A stretch of 64,000 bases of DNA from G963663315 sp965231905. Lineage in GTDB: Bacteria; Pseudomonadota; Gammaproteobacteria; Arenicellales; Poriferihabitantaceae. Position numbers and translations under genes: made by a program. The notes below the pieces were generated by a model. That model ran no database searches. It worked only from the letters and a program-made list of their open reading frames with translations, and was not told where the DNA came from. Positions 17,497 to 25,452 of this stretch are shown here, piece by piece. Each line of letters opens with the position of its first letter. Position 1 is the stretch's first letter. The stretch lies in NCBI GenBank assembly GCA_965231905.1, contig CBDDOO010000001.1:62001-126000 (forward strand), in the 5' to 3' direction.

Positions 17497-18573
17497 CTAG
17501 TTACCAGTGGCCGCCTTGATTTTTTCAAGAGCCTTTCCTTCCATGTCTTCGATGCCCGGAGGAATGTTCGCGAAGAACTGCAGATTGGCAATGTCTTCCG
17601 GGCTGAAGGCGGCAGTCACCGCCGCTTTCTTGTCGGGCGGCAACAGGTCGGGACCACCTTTCACCGCTGCAATAGCTCCGGAGCTCGCAGACATCACAGT
17701 GACGTTTTCCGGCCTCAATACGAAGTTGATCCACTTGTATGCGGCATCATCCGCTTCGCCCTTGCGCGGCAGGGCGAAAGTGTCAATCCATGCCAATGCA
17801 CCGGTTTCAGGTGGAACGAAGACGATATTTTCATTCTGGCCGAACAGTCTGTAGGCAGTGGAGTCCCAGGTTTCAGAAGCAACTATTTCACCGGACAGCA
17901 TCATTGCCGACAGGTCGTCACCGCCTACCCAGTAAGCCTTGATATTGTCCTTGCAGGCGATCAGTTTTTCGACAGCCGCATCGAGAATCGACTGATACTT
18001 GTCCAGGTCGGCATACGCCGCAAACGGGTCTTCGCCCATGGCGAACGCGGTACCGAGCAGAATGGTTCGCTTCAGGCGCATGGAAGTCTTGCCTTTATAT
18101 TTTGGGTCGCACAGATCCGCCCAGCTTTTCAGGTCAGGGGCTTTGGAAATATCCGCCATCAATCCGGAAGTCCCCCACTGATGCGGCACCGCGTACACTT
18201 CACCGTCAATCGTGGTATTCGCCTTCACGCCGTCCAGAAGACCCGGTTCCATGACATCGGTGTTGATCCGGGACAAGTCCAGTGGTTTGTAAATGTTGTA
18301 TTCCAGATGCGCGGCATGGATGCGGTCATGGCTGGGTTGCGCCAGGTCGAAACCGGCGCCGCCTGTGGCCCGCAATTTGGCGATCATCTCTTCATTGTTT
18401 GAATAGGTGACTTCTACGTCAATGTCTGGATACTCCGCCTCGAATTTCTGAATCAACTCTTCCGGAGCGTACGAACCCCAGGTCAGGAGCCGTAGGGATT
18501 CCGCCTGTGCGGCGGTGGTTATGCCCATAGTGGCCGCAACGATGAAAGCCGGGATTTTTGCGAAAAATCGCAT
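17497..18573 (-). CDS. Polyamine-type ABC transporter substrate-binding protein, PotD/PotF-like
   Basis: A 358-residue periplasmic protein with a clear signal peptide (MRFFAKIPAFIVAATMGITTAAQA, cleavage after AQA). The mature start ESLRLLTWGSYAPEELIQKFEAEYPDIDVEVTY is typical of spermidine/putrescine-binding proteins, as are VPHQWGTSGLMADISKAPDLKSW and WIDTFALPRKG. A strong GAGGAGG ribosome site precedes the ATG. It is the first gene of the five-gene operon with an ATPase, two permeases and a DoeA-like hydrolase. Confidence 0.93.
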   Translation of the reverse strand: MRFFAKIPAFIVAATMGITTAAQAESLRLLTWGSYAPEELIQKFEAEYPDIDVEVTYSNNEEMIAKLRATGGAGFDLAQPSHDRIHAAHLEYNIYKPLDLSRINTDVMEPGLLDGVKANTTIDGEVYAVPHQWGTSGLMADISKAPDLKSWADLCDPKYKGKTSMRLKRTILLGTAFAMGEDPFAAYADLDKYQSILDAAVEKLIACKDNIKAYWVGGDDLSAMMLSGEIVASETWDSTAYRLFGQNENIVFVPPETGALAWIDTFALPRKGEADDAAYKWINFVLRPENVTVMSASSGAIAAVKGGPDLLPPDKKAAVTAAFSPEDIANLQFFANIPPGIEDMEGKALEKIKAATGN

Positions 18574-18716
18574 GGTATGCCTCCTCTTGTAAGATGGAAA
18601 AATTATCGAAGGATCAAGTGCATACTACAACCCGACGTGGATATGCGAACTGCCCGGAATGCACTTTCGCTATGTTCGTCAGTATACTGCCTGACCGGGT
18701 CGGGGACAAGCCCTTG

Positions 18717-19700
18717 TCAGGGGGCGATTCTGGAGGCGCGCATTCTTTCGATGCGATTGATTTTGACCGGGTCTTGAGCCCCTGGCTCCGGCGTTTCCAG
18801 TTTTCGGGCGACTTCATTGGCGCCCGGTCGATCATTGCAGAGCAGCGCCATGTCACAGCCGGCCTGCAACGCGCGTTGTGTCCGCTGCAGGGGTGTTCCG
18901 GCGCCTTCGGCCCCTTTCATGCTCAGATCATCGCTGAAAATCACGCCCCTGAATCCCAAGCGTTGCCGTAGTATCGACTGTATCCAGAACGGTGACCAGG
19001 TTGGCAACTCATCGTCGATATTCGGGAAATGCACATGGGCGGTCATGACGCCTGCCAGCCTGTCAGCCAGATTTCGATAAGGGATCAGATCACATTCCTC
19101 CAGTTCCCGCAGGGTCCGGTTGTCGACCGGCAACTCCACATGGGAGTCTTCAACGACTCCGCCGTGTCCGGGGAAGTGCTTGCCGGTGGCCGCCATTCCC
19201 GCTGCATTCATCCCGCTGACAAAAGCGCCGGCCAGTTCCGAGATTACTTGCGGGCGTTGATGAAACCCCCGGTCACCGATCACGCCGCTATCGAGGTTGG
19301 CGCAGTCCAGTACCGGCGCAAAACTGAAATCGACACCGACTTCGACCAGTTCCCGGGCCATCAGCCTGCCGGTTTCCAGACTCAGCGCCAGCGCCTTGTC
19401 CCTGTCCTGATCGTAAATCCTGCCAAATTCGAGGGCGGCGGGCAAGGAGGAAAATCCTTTTTTGAATCTTTGCACCCGCCCCCCTTCCTGATCAACCGCG
19501 ATCAACAAGGCCGGGTTGCGAATGGATTTGATCTGACGGTTCAGGGCTGTCACCTGTGTCCGGGACTCGAAGTTTCGGCCAAATAGAATTACGGCGCCCA
19601 CGGCAGGCAGTGACAGTAATTCGATGTCCTCGCGGGTAAGGTCAAGTCCGCCCACATCCACCATCAGTGGCCCCAGAGGCAAATCAACCGGCTTGCGCAT
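18717..19700 (-). CDS. nagZ: Beta-N-acetylhexosaminidase NagZ
   Basis: This cytoplasmic glycoside hydrolase family 3 enzyme removes N-acetylglucosamine from anhydromuropeptides during peptidoglycan recycling. ATG 19700 (MRKPVDLPLGPLMVDVGGLDL) gives the normal 327-residue length. The long upstream extension of the open frame is not NagZ-like. The catalytic loop KHFPGHGGVVEDSHVELP contains the family His and Asp residues. AVDQEGGRVQRF and IFSDDLSMKGAEGAG (nucleophile Asp in SDDLSM) are also present. It lies 7 bases downstream of an L,D-transpeptidase gene, a sensible cell-wall pairing. Confidence 0.95.
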   Translation of the reverse strand: MRKPVDLPLGPLMVDVGGLDLTREDIELLSLPAVGAVILFGRNFESRTQVTALNRQIKSIRNPALLIAVDQEGGRVQRFKKGFSSLPAALEFGRIYDQDRDKALALSLETGRLMARELVEVGVDFSFAPVLDCANLDSGVIGDRGFHQRPQVISELAGAFVSGMNAAGMAATGKHFPGHGGVVEDSHVELPVDNRTLRELEECDLIPYRNLADRLAGVMTAHVHFPNIDDELPTWSPFWIQSILRQRLGFRGVIFSDDLSMKGAEGAGTPLQRTQRALQAGCDMALLCNDRPGANEVARKLETPEPGAQDPVKINRIERMRASRIAP

Positions 19701-19707
19701 CCAGGGG

Positions 19708-20196
19708 TCAGGTATGAATATTGACAACAGTCCCGATTGAAACCATGTCAAACAGTTCAAGCAGGTCGTGGTTGCGAACCCGGATACAGCCATGCGAACC
19801 CGGAATCCCCATTTCGAACTCATCCGGAGCGCCATGGAGATAAATATACCGCCGCATGCTGTCCACATTGCCGAGGCGGTTAAAGCCAGGCTCGCATCCG
19901 CTTAACCAGAGGATACGGGTCAGAATCCAGTCCCGGTCGGGTTCGGCTTCCCGCATGCCGGTCCGATATACGCCAATCGGTCGGCGCCCCTTGAATATCG
20001 TATTCAGTGGTTGTCCGGCTCCAATCTTCGCGCGGATGATGTGTTTCCCGGTGGGTGTGCACAGGCTGTCCATGAGTTGTCCCGCGCCCCGTTCGGCTGT
20101 CGAGACCGGATAAGACTTGCGGATACAGCCATTTCCATTGACCACAGCCAGTTTCTGGCTGCCAATATCAATGTCCAGAGCGATGCCAGCGGTCAT
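19708..20196 (-). CDS. L,D-transpeptidase family protein (YkuD domain), no signal peptide
   Basis: The C-terminal YkuD motif IPGSHGCIRVRNHDLLELFD holds the catalytic histidine and cysteine (SHGCIR). The protein is 162 residues and shows no signal peptide or membrane anchor, so either it stays in the cytoplasm or export is by another route. Family members cross-link peptidoglycan or attach lipoproteins. Short, leaderless relatives next to nagZ are probably recycling- or carboxypeptidase-related, which is inference. Its ATG overlaps the stop of the phosphatase gene (TAATG). Confidence 0.85.
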   Translation of the reverse strand: MTAGIALDIDIGSQKLAVVNGNGCIRKSYPVSTAERGAGQLMDSLCTPTGKHIIRAKIGAGQPLNTIFKGRRPIGVYRTGMREAEPDRDWILTRILWLSGCEPGFNRLGNVDSMRRYIYLHGAPDEFEMGIPGSHGCIRVRNHDLLELFDMVSIGTVVNIHT

Positions 20197-20669
20197 TATT
20201 GATCAGATAGCAGATGATCCAGTAACTCACTGCAACCCTCTTCAATCAGGTCCAGCGCCCGTTCGTACTCCTGATCGCCTCTGTGCCAGGGGTCGGGCAC
20301 CTCCTGTCCACCAGGATTCCGGTACTGTAAAAGAAGCCGGATCTTGTGTTGGTGACCCGCTGGCGCCAGGGATTCCAACCGGGAAACATTCTGGTTGTCC
20401 ATCGCGATGATCGTGTCGTAATAGCGCAGATCATTGACGGTGATTTGTCGTGCACGCAGTGAGGTCAAGTCAATTCCCCGAGCCCGTGCGGCTGTAATAG
20501 CCCGTTTGTCCGGGGGGTGTCCCAGATGCCAGTCACCCGTTCCCGCTGAATCAATTTCAAACCGGCTTCCCAGCCGTCTTTCGGATACTTGCTTCCTGAA
20601 CACGCCTTCTGCGGTCGGGGATCTACAGATATTGCCCAGGCAGACAAAAATAATTTTGTAGAGCGGCAT
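20196..20669 (-). CDS. Low molecular weight protein-tyrosine phosphatase
   Basis: The 157-residue protein has the P-loop near its start (FVCLGNICRSPTAEGVF), i.e. the CX5R(S/T) active site. The general-acid DPW motif (VPDPWHRGDQEYERALDLIEEG) is near its end. Such enzymes dephosphorylate phosphotyrosine, often on exopolysaccharide kinases, or small phosphate esters. No kinase or capsule genes are nearby. It follows spoT by 7 bases and overlaps the L,D-transpeptidase start, so it is probably cotranscribed. Confidence 0.95.
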   Translation of the reverse strand: MPLYKIIFVCLGNICRSPTAEGVFRKQVSERRLGSRFEIDSAGTGDWHLGHPPDKRAITAARARGIDLTSLRARQITVNDLRYYDTIIAMDNQNVSRLESLAPAGHQHKIRLLLQYRNPGGQEVPDPWHRGDQEYERALDLIEEGCSELLDHLLSDQ

Positions 20670-20676
20670 TTTAAGG

Positions 20677-22869
20677 TCAGGCCCTCGCTAATTTGACGAC
20701 ACTGGATTCGTTGTGCAGTCGGCGCATGATGCTGGCCAGATGTTTTCGGTTGGTAACTTCGATAGTGAATGTCATGAAGGAAGTATTATGACGTCGCTGA
20801 TCGACCGAGACATTATTGATGTTGGAGTTGAATCTGGCAATGATATTGCTGACACTGGCCAGAGCGCCGGGCGTGTCTTTCACTTCCACATTGATCTGTA
20901 CCTGGAACTGGCCCCTGGTGTCTTCTGACCAGTTAAGATGGAACAGGTTGTCCGGATGGCGAAAGATGATTTTACCGTTCTTGCATCGGGAGCGATGGAC
21001 GACCAACCCCCTGCCGCTGGTCGTGGTGCCGATGATGCTGTCTCCGGGAACCGGATTGCAGCAGTTGGCATAAGTAATCAACAGCCGTTCGGTTCCCTGT
21101 ATAGTCAATGCGGAGCGCTTGTGATCCGGTATATCGGGAGGGTGTCGAGCCCCGGATTCCGCGATCAATTGTTTCGCCACCAGTCCGGGCAGCCGCTTGC
21201 CAAAGCCGATGTCCGCCAGAAGTTGCTCCCAATCATCCAGTTTGAGATGCTGTAACAGGTTAATCTTATCTCCGCTCGAAATCCTGGGTCGGCGATAGCC
21301 CTGATTGGATAATGCGGTGCGAAGCAGTTTCCGACCGAGCTTCAGGGATTCCTTCTGTTTTTGCTGATTCAGATAATGACGAATCGAAGCTCTCGCCCGG
21401 GAGGTGACCGCATAGTCGAGCCACGAGGGAGTCGGCCTGGATGAGCGCGATGTCTTGACCTCGACACGGTCGCCGTTGGATAGAATCTCATGCAGTGGCA
21501 CCATCGTCTGGTTGATCAGCGCTCCCACACAATGATCTCCAATGTCAGAGTGTACGGCGTAAGCGAAATCCAGCGCCGTCGAACCCCGTGGCAACCTTTT
21601 GATATCTCCTTGCGGGGTGAACACATAGACCTTGTCCGGAAACAGGTCGGCTTTCAGGTGTTCAAGATATTCTCCCGAATCACTCGACATGGACTGGGAT
21701 TCAAGAAAACTGCTCAGCCACTGCTGCGCCAGTTGTTGAGGCGCGTGCTCTCCGGTTGTCTCCGTCTTGTAAAGCCAGTGGGACGCCACTCCTTTTTCTG
21801 CGGCTCGATGCATCGCCCGGCTTCGTATCTGGATTTCTACCGGTTGTCCAAATGGTCCGACAACAATCGTATGAAGCGACTGGTAGCCATTTATCTTGGG
21901 GATGGCGATATAGTCCTTGAAGCTTTCGGGCCTCGGTTTATAGAGTTGATGAATGACTCCCAATGCCTGGTAACAATGCGGTCGACGTTCTGTGATGACC
22001 CGAATCGCATTGATATCCTGGACATCCTTGAGTGACAGTCTTTTTTGCTGCATTTTCCGATAGACGCTGTAGACGTTTTTTTCCCGGCCATAGACTTCTG
22101 CGACGAGGTCGTTCATTCCCAGTTTTTTCTGTATGTTTTTACAGACTTCGTTGACTACGGACTTTCTTCCGCGTTTGGAAACCCTGATTTTCTTCTCGAT
22201 TGCATTGAAACGCTTCGGGTACAGATTGAACAGGCTCAAATCTTCGAGCTTCTGGGCCAGTTCACGCATTCCCAGACGATTTGCCATCGGCGCATAAATC
22301 TCCAGGGTCTGGCGCGCGATTCTGCGTTTGCGGGTATTGTCCAGTGATTCCAGAGTGTGCATGTTATGCAGGCGGTCGACGAGCTTGATGATAATGACCC
22401 GGATATCCTGGGCCATGGCCATGAACATCTTGCGAAATGATGCGACTTCAGCATGTTCCCTGGATTCGAGTTCCAGTTGGCTGACTTTACTGACCCCGTC
22501 CACCAGAATCGCAATGTCCTCACCGAATTCCTGCGACAACTGATGCAGGGTGATGTCGGTGTCTTCGACCACATCGTGCAGGATCGCGGCGATGATGGTG
22601 CGACTGTCCATGCGCATCTCTCCCAGAATTCGCGCAACCGCAATAGGGTGATAAATATAGTCTTCGCCGCTTTTCCTCTTTTGCCCTTTATGGGCTTCGG
22701 CGCCATATATGGTGGCCCGATATATCTCATGAACGGAAGGCTCGTCAAGATAGCTTTCCAGTACCCCGTTCAGATCATTGAACAGGTTGTCATTTTCCGG
22801 AGAGGTAGTGGGTCTGTGCCTCGCCAGAAGATCACTCAGCCTTTTCTTCCACCTCTGGGCCAGTACCAT
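20677..22869 (-). CDS. spoT: Bifunctional (p)ppGpp synthetase/hydrolase SpoT
   Basis: SpoT makes and degrades the stringent-response alarmone. In order: an HD hydrolase domain with intact AAILHDVVEDTDIT and KLVDRLHNMHTL; a synthetase domain with GREKNVYSVYRKM and INGYQSLHTIVVGPFG and EIQIRS; a TGS domain (VYVFTPQGDIKRLPRGSTALDFAYAVHSDIGD); a conserved cysteine region (LLITYANCCNPVPGDSIIG); and a C-terminal ACT domain (VQINVEVKDTPGALASVSNII). The intact HD motif argues for SpoT rather than RelA. It is 730 residues, and its start overlaps rpoZ by 38 bases. The gmk-rpoZ-spoT order is classic for Gammaproteobacteria. Confidence 0.97.
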   Translation of the reverse strand: MVLAQRWKKRLSDLLARHRPTTSPENDNLFNDLNGVLESYLDEPSVHEIYRATIYGAEAHKGQKRKSGEDYIYHPIAVARILGEMRMDSRTIIAAILHDVVEDTDITLHQLSQEFGEDIAILVDGVSKVSQLELESREHAEVASFRKMFMAMAQDIRVIIIKLVDRLHNMHTLESLDNTRKRRIARQTLEIYAPMANRLGMRELAQKLEDLSLFNLYPKRFNAIEKKIRVSKRGRKSVVNEVCKNIQKKLGMNDLVAEVYGREKNVYSVYRKMQQKRLSLKDVQDINAIRVITERRPHCYQALGVIHQLYKPRPESFKDYIAIPKINGYQSLHTIVVGPFGQPVEIQIRSRAMHRAAEKGVASHWLYKTETTGEHAPQQLAQQWLSSFLESQSMSSDSGEYLEHLKADLFPDKVYVFTPQGDIKRLPRGSTALDFAYAVHSDIGDHCVGALINQTMVPLHEILSNGDRVEVKTSRSSRPTPSWLDYAVTSRARASIRHYLNQQKQKESLKLGRKLLRTALSNQGYRRPRISSGDKINLLQHLKLDDWEQLLADIGFGKRLPGLVAKQLIAESGARHPPDIPDHKRSALTIQGTERLLITYANCCNPVPGDSIIGTTTSGRGLVVHRSRCKNGKIIFRHPDNLFHLNWSEDTRGQFQVQINVEVKDTPGALASVSNIIARFNSNINNVSVDQRRHNTSFMTFTIEVTNRKHLASIMRRLHNESSVVKLARA

Positions 22870-23185
22870 CTTCTACATCTCCACCAGTGTGTCCAAGTAT
22901 GGCCTGACGGATCGCTTCTTCCATTGCTTCGTCATCCATCTCAATCACTTCCCGGTCATTATCGAATTCCAGCCCCGGGAGTGTGGTCTCTTCGTCCAGA
23001 ATCGATGATGTAACCAGGCCTTCCGCGATTTCCCGCAGGGCAATCACTGTCGGCTTGTCATTTTCCGGCTCGACCAGGGGTTCGGCGCCCAAGGTCAACT
23101 GTCGGCTCCTTTTGGTTGCAATTAAAACCAGCTCAAATCGGTTGTCTACATGCTCCAGACAATCGGTTACTGTAACACGCGCCAT
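22832..23185 (-). CDS. rpoZ: DNA-directed RNA polymerase omega subunit
   Basis: This is the small polymerase subunit that aids beta-prime assembly and forms part of a ppGpp site. The N-terminal MARVTVTDCLEHVDNRFELVLIATKRSRQL is the standard omega signature, followed by KPTVIALREIAEGLV. At 117 residues it is longer than the E. coli protein (about 90), with an acidic tail ending in EEKAE that overlaps the spoT start. A ribosome site (GGAGG) precedes the ATG. It sits between gmk and spoT. Confidence 0.96.
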   Translation of the reverse strand: MARVTVTDCLEHVDNRFELVLIATKRSRQLTLGAEPLVEPENDKPTVIALREIAEGLVTSSILDEETTLPGLEFDNDREVIEMDDEAMEEAIRQAILGHTGGDVEDGTGPEVEEKAE

Positions 23186-23216
23186 TATAAAACCTCCTTA
23201 AATCAAAATTAATCGT

Positions 23217-23828
23217 TTACCTTGATTGTGAACTGCTCATGACCTGAGTATCGCCGACCATCACGGATGTGTTCAGATCAACGAGTCGATCCAGAATATC
23301 CGCGAGTTCTGCCAGCGCCGTTTCAAAATTGTCATTCACAATAATTACATCAAATTCGTCTTTATGGCCGATCTGGTCAGCCGCGTCTTCCATTCTTCTC
23401 GCGATTACGTCCCTGCTGTCTTGTCCGCGTTCCAGCAAACGCCGCTCAAGCGCTTCCAGAGAAGGCGGCATTACGAATACGGACACAGCTCCGGGAAATT
23501 TCTCCCGAACCGTTCTGGCGCCTTGCCAGTCAATGTCCAGAATAGCATGTCTGCCGTTTGCAATCTGGTGTTCCACTGCTTTTACCGAAGTTCCGTAACA
23601 GTGATCAAAAACCATGGCATATTCTATAAAATCATCCCGCTCTATCATTTCCTCGAAAGCCTGTCTGCTGGAGAAATAGTAATGAACACCGTCTTCTTCT
23701 CCCGGACGCCGCTTGCGGGTAGTATGGGATACCGTGATACCCGCATCATCGCGCATTGCCACCAGTGCTTTGGCCAAACTGGTTTTTCCGCCGCCGGATG
23801 GGGCGGAAAGAATTAATATGCCGGGCAT
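23217..23828 (-). CDS. gmk: Guanylate kinase
   Basis: The enzyme phosphorylates GMP to GDP. It has 203 residues with a P-loop (LILSAPSGGGKTSLAKAL), the GMP-binding segment (SHTTRKRRPGEEDGVHYYF), DIDWQGARTVREKFP and the lid region (RRLLERGQDSRDVIARRM). It is the first gene of gmk-rpoZ-spoT, and its upstream region borders the accessory island that begins near 23.85 kb. Confidence 0.97.
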   Translation of the reverse strand: MPGILILSAPSGGGKTSLAKALVAMRDDAGITVSHTTRKRRPGEEDGVHYYFSSRQAFEEMIERDDFIEYAMVFDHCYGTSVKAVEHQIANGRHAILDIDWQGARTVREKFPGAVSVFVMPPSLEALERRLLERGQDSRDVIARRMEDAADQIGHKDEFDVIIVNDNFETALAELADILDRLVDLNTSVMVGDTQVMSSSQSR

Positions 23829-24112
23829 GGCTTGGCTAAAATCCAGATTTTATCACTCAAATTGCTGTGTTTCCTCCGAACAACCAACAGCACAACCGAC
23901 GTTAAGTTCAAGGCGTTGATGATACCATTGTTGCTGTTGGTTTGATACGCTCACACGCTCGCTCAGAGTGTTAAGAGCAAATGAATTGTCCGGTTGATGA
24001 AGCGATTGCTTCTGATTTGATGATATAATGCCACGCATGGATAAGATTCAACCATTTACCTGCGGAGTTGAACGTATTGACGGAACCCAAACGATAAATC
24101 TGATAGACTGGC
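23829..24112. other. Intergenic junction between core genes and accessory island
   Basis: These 284 bases hold the gmk promoter region, an 11-base inverted repeat (AACCAACAGCA at 23882-23892 and its complement at 23932-23942), a lone insertion-sequence end (23969-23995) and a TATAAT at 24024-24029 that could drive the 24113 gene. A 28-codon frame starting at ATG 24037 overlaps the next gene start but shows no family resemblance. Confidence 0.5.
23969..23995 (+). repeat. Solo terminal inverted repeat of the ISNCY-like element
   Basis: The 27 bases starting TGTTAAGAGCAAATGAATTG match the terminal repeats of the intact element at 39325-40702, whose left end begins TGTTAAGAGCAAAT and whose right end reads AGAGCAAATGAATTGTCCGGTT. 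No transposase or second end is nearby, so it looks like a decayed or excised copy marking the edge of the island. Confidence 0.7.
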
Positions 24113-24823
24113 ATGCGAATTGAACCGGAAATCAGCGGCGTCAGTGTCGTGTTGTTGGGCAGCTTCAACCCTGCAATTTTCACGCCGGCCTGGTTTGCAC
24201 TCCATGATCTTTTGCCGGAACACGCCGCTGACAACGCGGACTTACAGGTTGCCCATCCCGGATTAACGGTGTTTTCCACAGAGTGGCTTGGCCTTGAGGT
24301 TACAGCTGATCGTTTTGTCGTCAATACCCAGCATGAGCCATTTATTCGAGTGAGTGACCTCGCAGTGCGTGTGTTCAAGGAACATCTCCACCATACTCCC
24401 CTTGAGGCGATCGGTATCAACCGGGATGTTCATTTCCGGGTAACCGATCAGGACACACGAGATCAGATTGGCAGGAAGCTGGCGCCGACAGAACCATGGG
24501 GCCGTTGGAAAGATGACCTAAAGTTGGACAGCGAACACGGAGGAATGACTTCGCTTACCATGTCAAATACCCGACCTGAAGGGCGGCCGCCAGGCGGGCA
24601 GGTGAATGTGAAAGTGGAACCGTCTGTACGGGTCGGCGATGGGCGGACGGGAGTCTACGTACGTATTAACGATCACTACGCCATCGGCAGCGACGACGCC
24701 GAGGTACGTGCACAATTGATGGGGTTTTTGGAGGACGATTTCGATTCGTCAATCCGTCGCAGCGATGATATTATTGATCACATAATGTCTCTGGCGAGCG
24801 ATCGGGAGGAGTCAGTTTTATGA
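24113..24823 (+). CDS. Uncharacterised protein, first gene of a three-gene cassette
   Basis: I do not recognise the family of this 236-residue protein. There is no signal peptide or membrane segment. The N-terminal part is beta-rich (VSVVLLGSFNPAIFTPAWFALHDLLP, then LTVFSTEWLGLEVTADRFVVNTQHEPFIRV), followed by a helical stretch (DLAVRVFKEHLHHTPLEAIGINRDVHF). This is loosely reminiscent of TIGR04255-type proteins, but I cannot confirm it. The C-terminus is acidic. The stop overlaps the next gene as ATGA, so the two are translationally coupled. A TATAAT lies about 85 bases upstream. Confidence 0.75.
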   Translation: MRIEPEISGVSVVLLGSFNPAIFTPAWFALHDLLPEHAADNADLQVAHPGLTVFSTEWLGLEVTADRFVVNTQHEPFIRVSDLAVRVFKEHLHHTPLEAIGINRDVHFRVTDQDTRDQIGRKLAPTEPWGRWKDDLKLDSEHGGMTSLTMSNTRPEGRPPGGQVNVKVEPSVRVGDGRTGVYVRINDHYAIGSDDAEVRAQLMGFLEDDFDSSIRRSDDIIDHIMSLASDREESVL

Positions 24824-25452
24824 TGCAGCACAGCCAGTCTACGGCGACGCAAAGCTTTTACACAGTCCCCGAGAAAGATAGCACCCAGAAAGATAGTATC
24901 GAAGCAAAGGCTGGCTCACAATTCCTTCTTTCAAGTGTGGAAGCTGAAGTTGCGGTGAGTCAAGTATCGGGGTCGTCCGACCTTGCTCGGGAGAACGGTT
25001 CGCGCACCGAGGCCGACGCAATCGGGAATCAGGGCGATTACCTTTCAGATCACACCCGATATCACGGAGTTGCCACACCTGTCGTTAGTTTGCCACCAGC
25101 GGTATCACGCGCATCGCGTATGGCTACACTCCATGCGTTGCAAGAGTGGGAAGGGCATGTCGTTGAAATTAGATCCGATGAATTTGTTGCTCGGTTGGTA
25201 GATTTGACTGCGGGTTTATTACATGAAAGCGAAGAAGCGATTATCCCGTTAGCTGAAATCTCGGAGCGAGACGTTGCCAGAATGGTTGTTGGCAGTATAT
25301 TCCGCTGGGTGATTGGCTACGAGCGCTCCCACGAGGGAACGAGGCGGAGGGTATCGCAGATCGTGTTTCGCGACCTTCCCAGGATGACTGAAGCCGACCT
25401 TCGGGAAGGCGAGGAGTGGGCATGCAAAGTCTCGCGGTCGTTCAATCCGTGA
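24820..25452 (+). CDS. Uncharacterised protein, second gene of a three-gene cassette
   Basis: The protein has 210 residues, with GGAGGA 9 bases before ATG 24820. The first 95 residues look disordered and polar (rich in S, T, Q and E). The second half is a compact conserved-looking domain (LQEWEGHVVEIRSDEFVARLVDLTAG, then ISERDVARMVVGSIFRWVIGYER and RRVSQIVFRDLP), with the feel of a small beta-barrel. I cannot assign a function. It overlaps the first gene by 4 bases and the metallo-beta-lactamase gene by about 31 bases, so the three are almost certainly one operon. Confidence 0.75.
   Translation: MMQHSQSTATQSFYTVPEKDSTQKDSIEAKAGSQFLLSSVEAEVAVSQVSGSSDLARENGSRTEADAIGNQGDYLSDHTRYHGVATPVVSLPPAVSRASRMATLHALQEWEGHVVEIRSDEFVARLVDLTAGLLHESEEAIIPLAEISERDVARMVVGSIFRWVIGYERSHEGTRRRVSQIVFRDLPRMTEADLREGEEWACKVSRSFNP

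Noticed and set aside
17149..18402. A 417-codon plus-strand frame
   Set aside because: It is antisense to the PotA/PotD-like genes and has no family resemblance.
23882..23942. An 11-base inverted repeat upstream of gmk
   Set aside because: The arms are 39 bases apart, with no T-run and no obvious role. Chance pairing cannot be excluded.
24037..24123. A 28-codon frame (MDKIQPFTCGVERIDGTQTI...) overlapping the first cassette gene
   Set aside because: It has good spacing to a TATAAT but no clear ribosome site and no recognisable similarity. It could be a leader peptide or chance.
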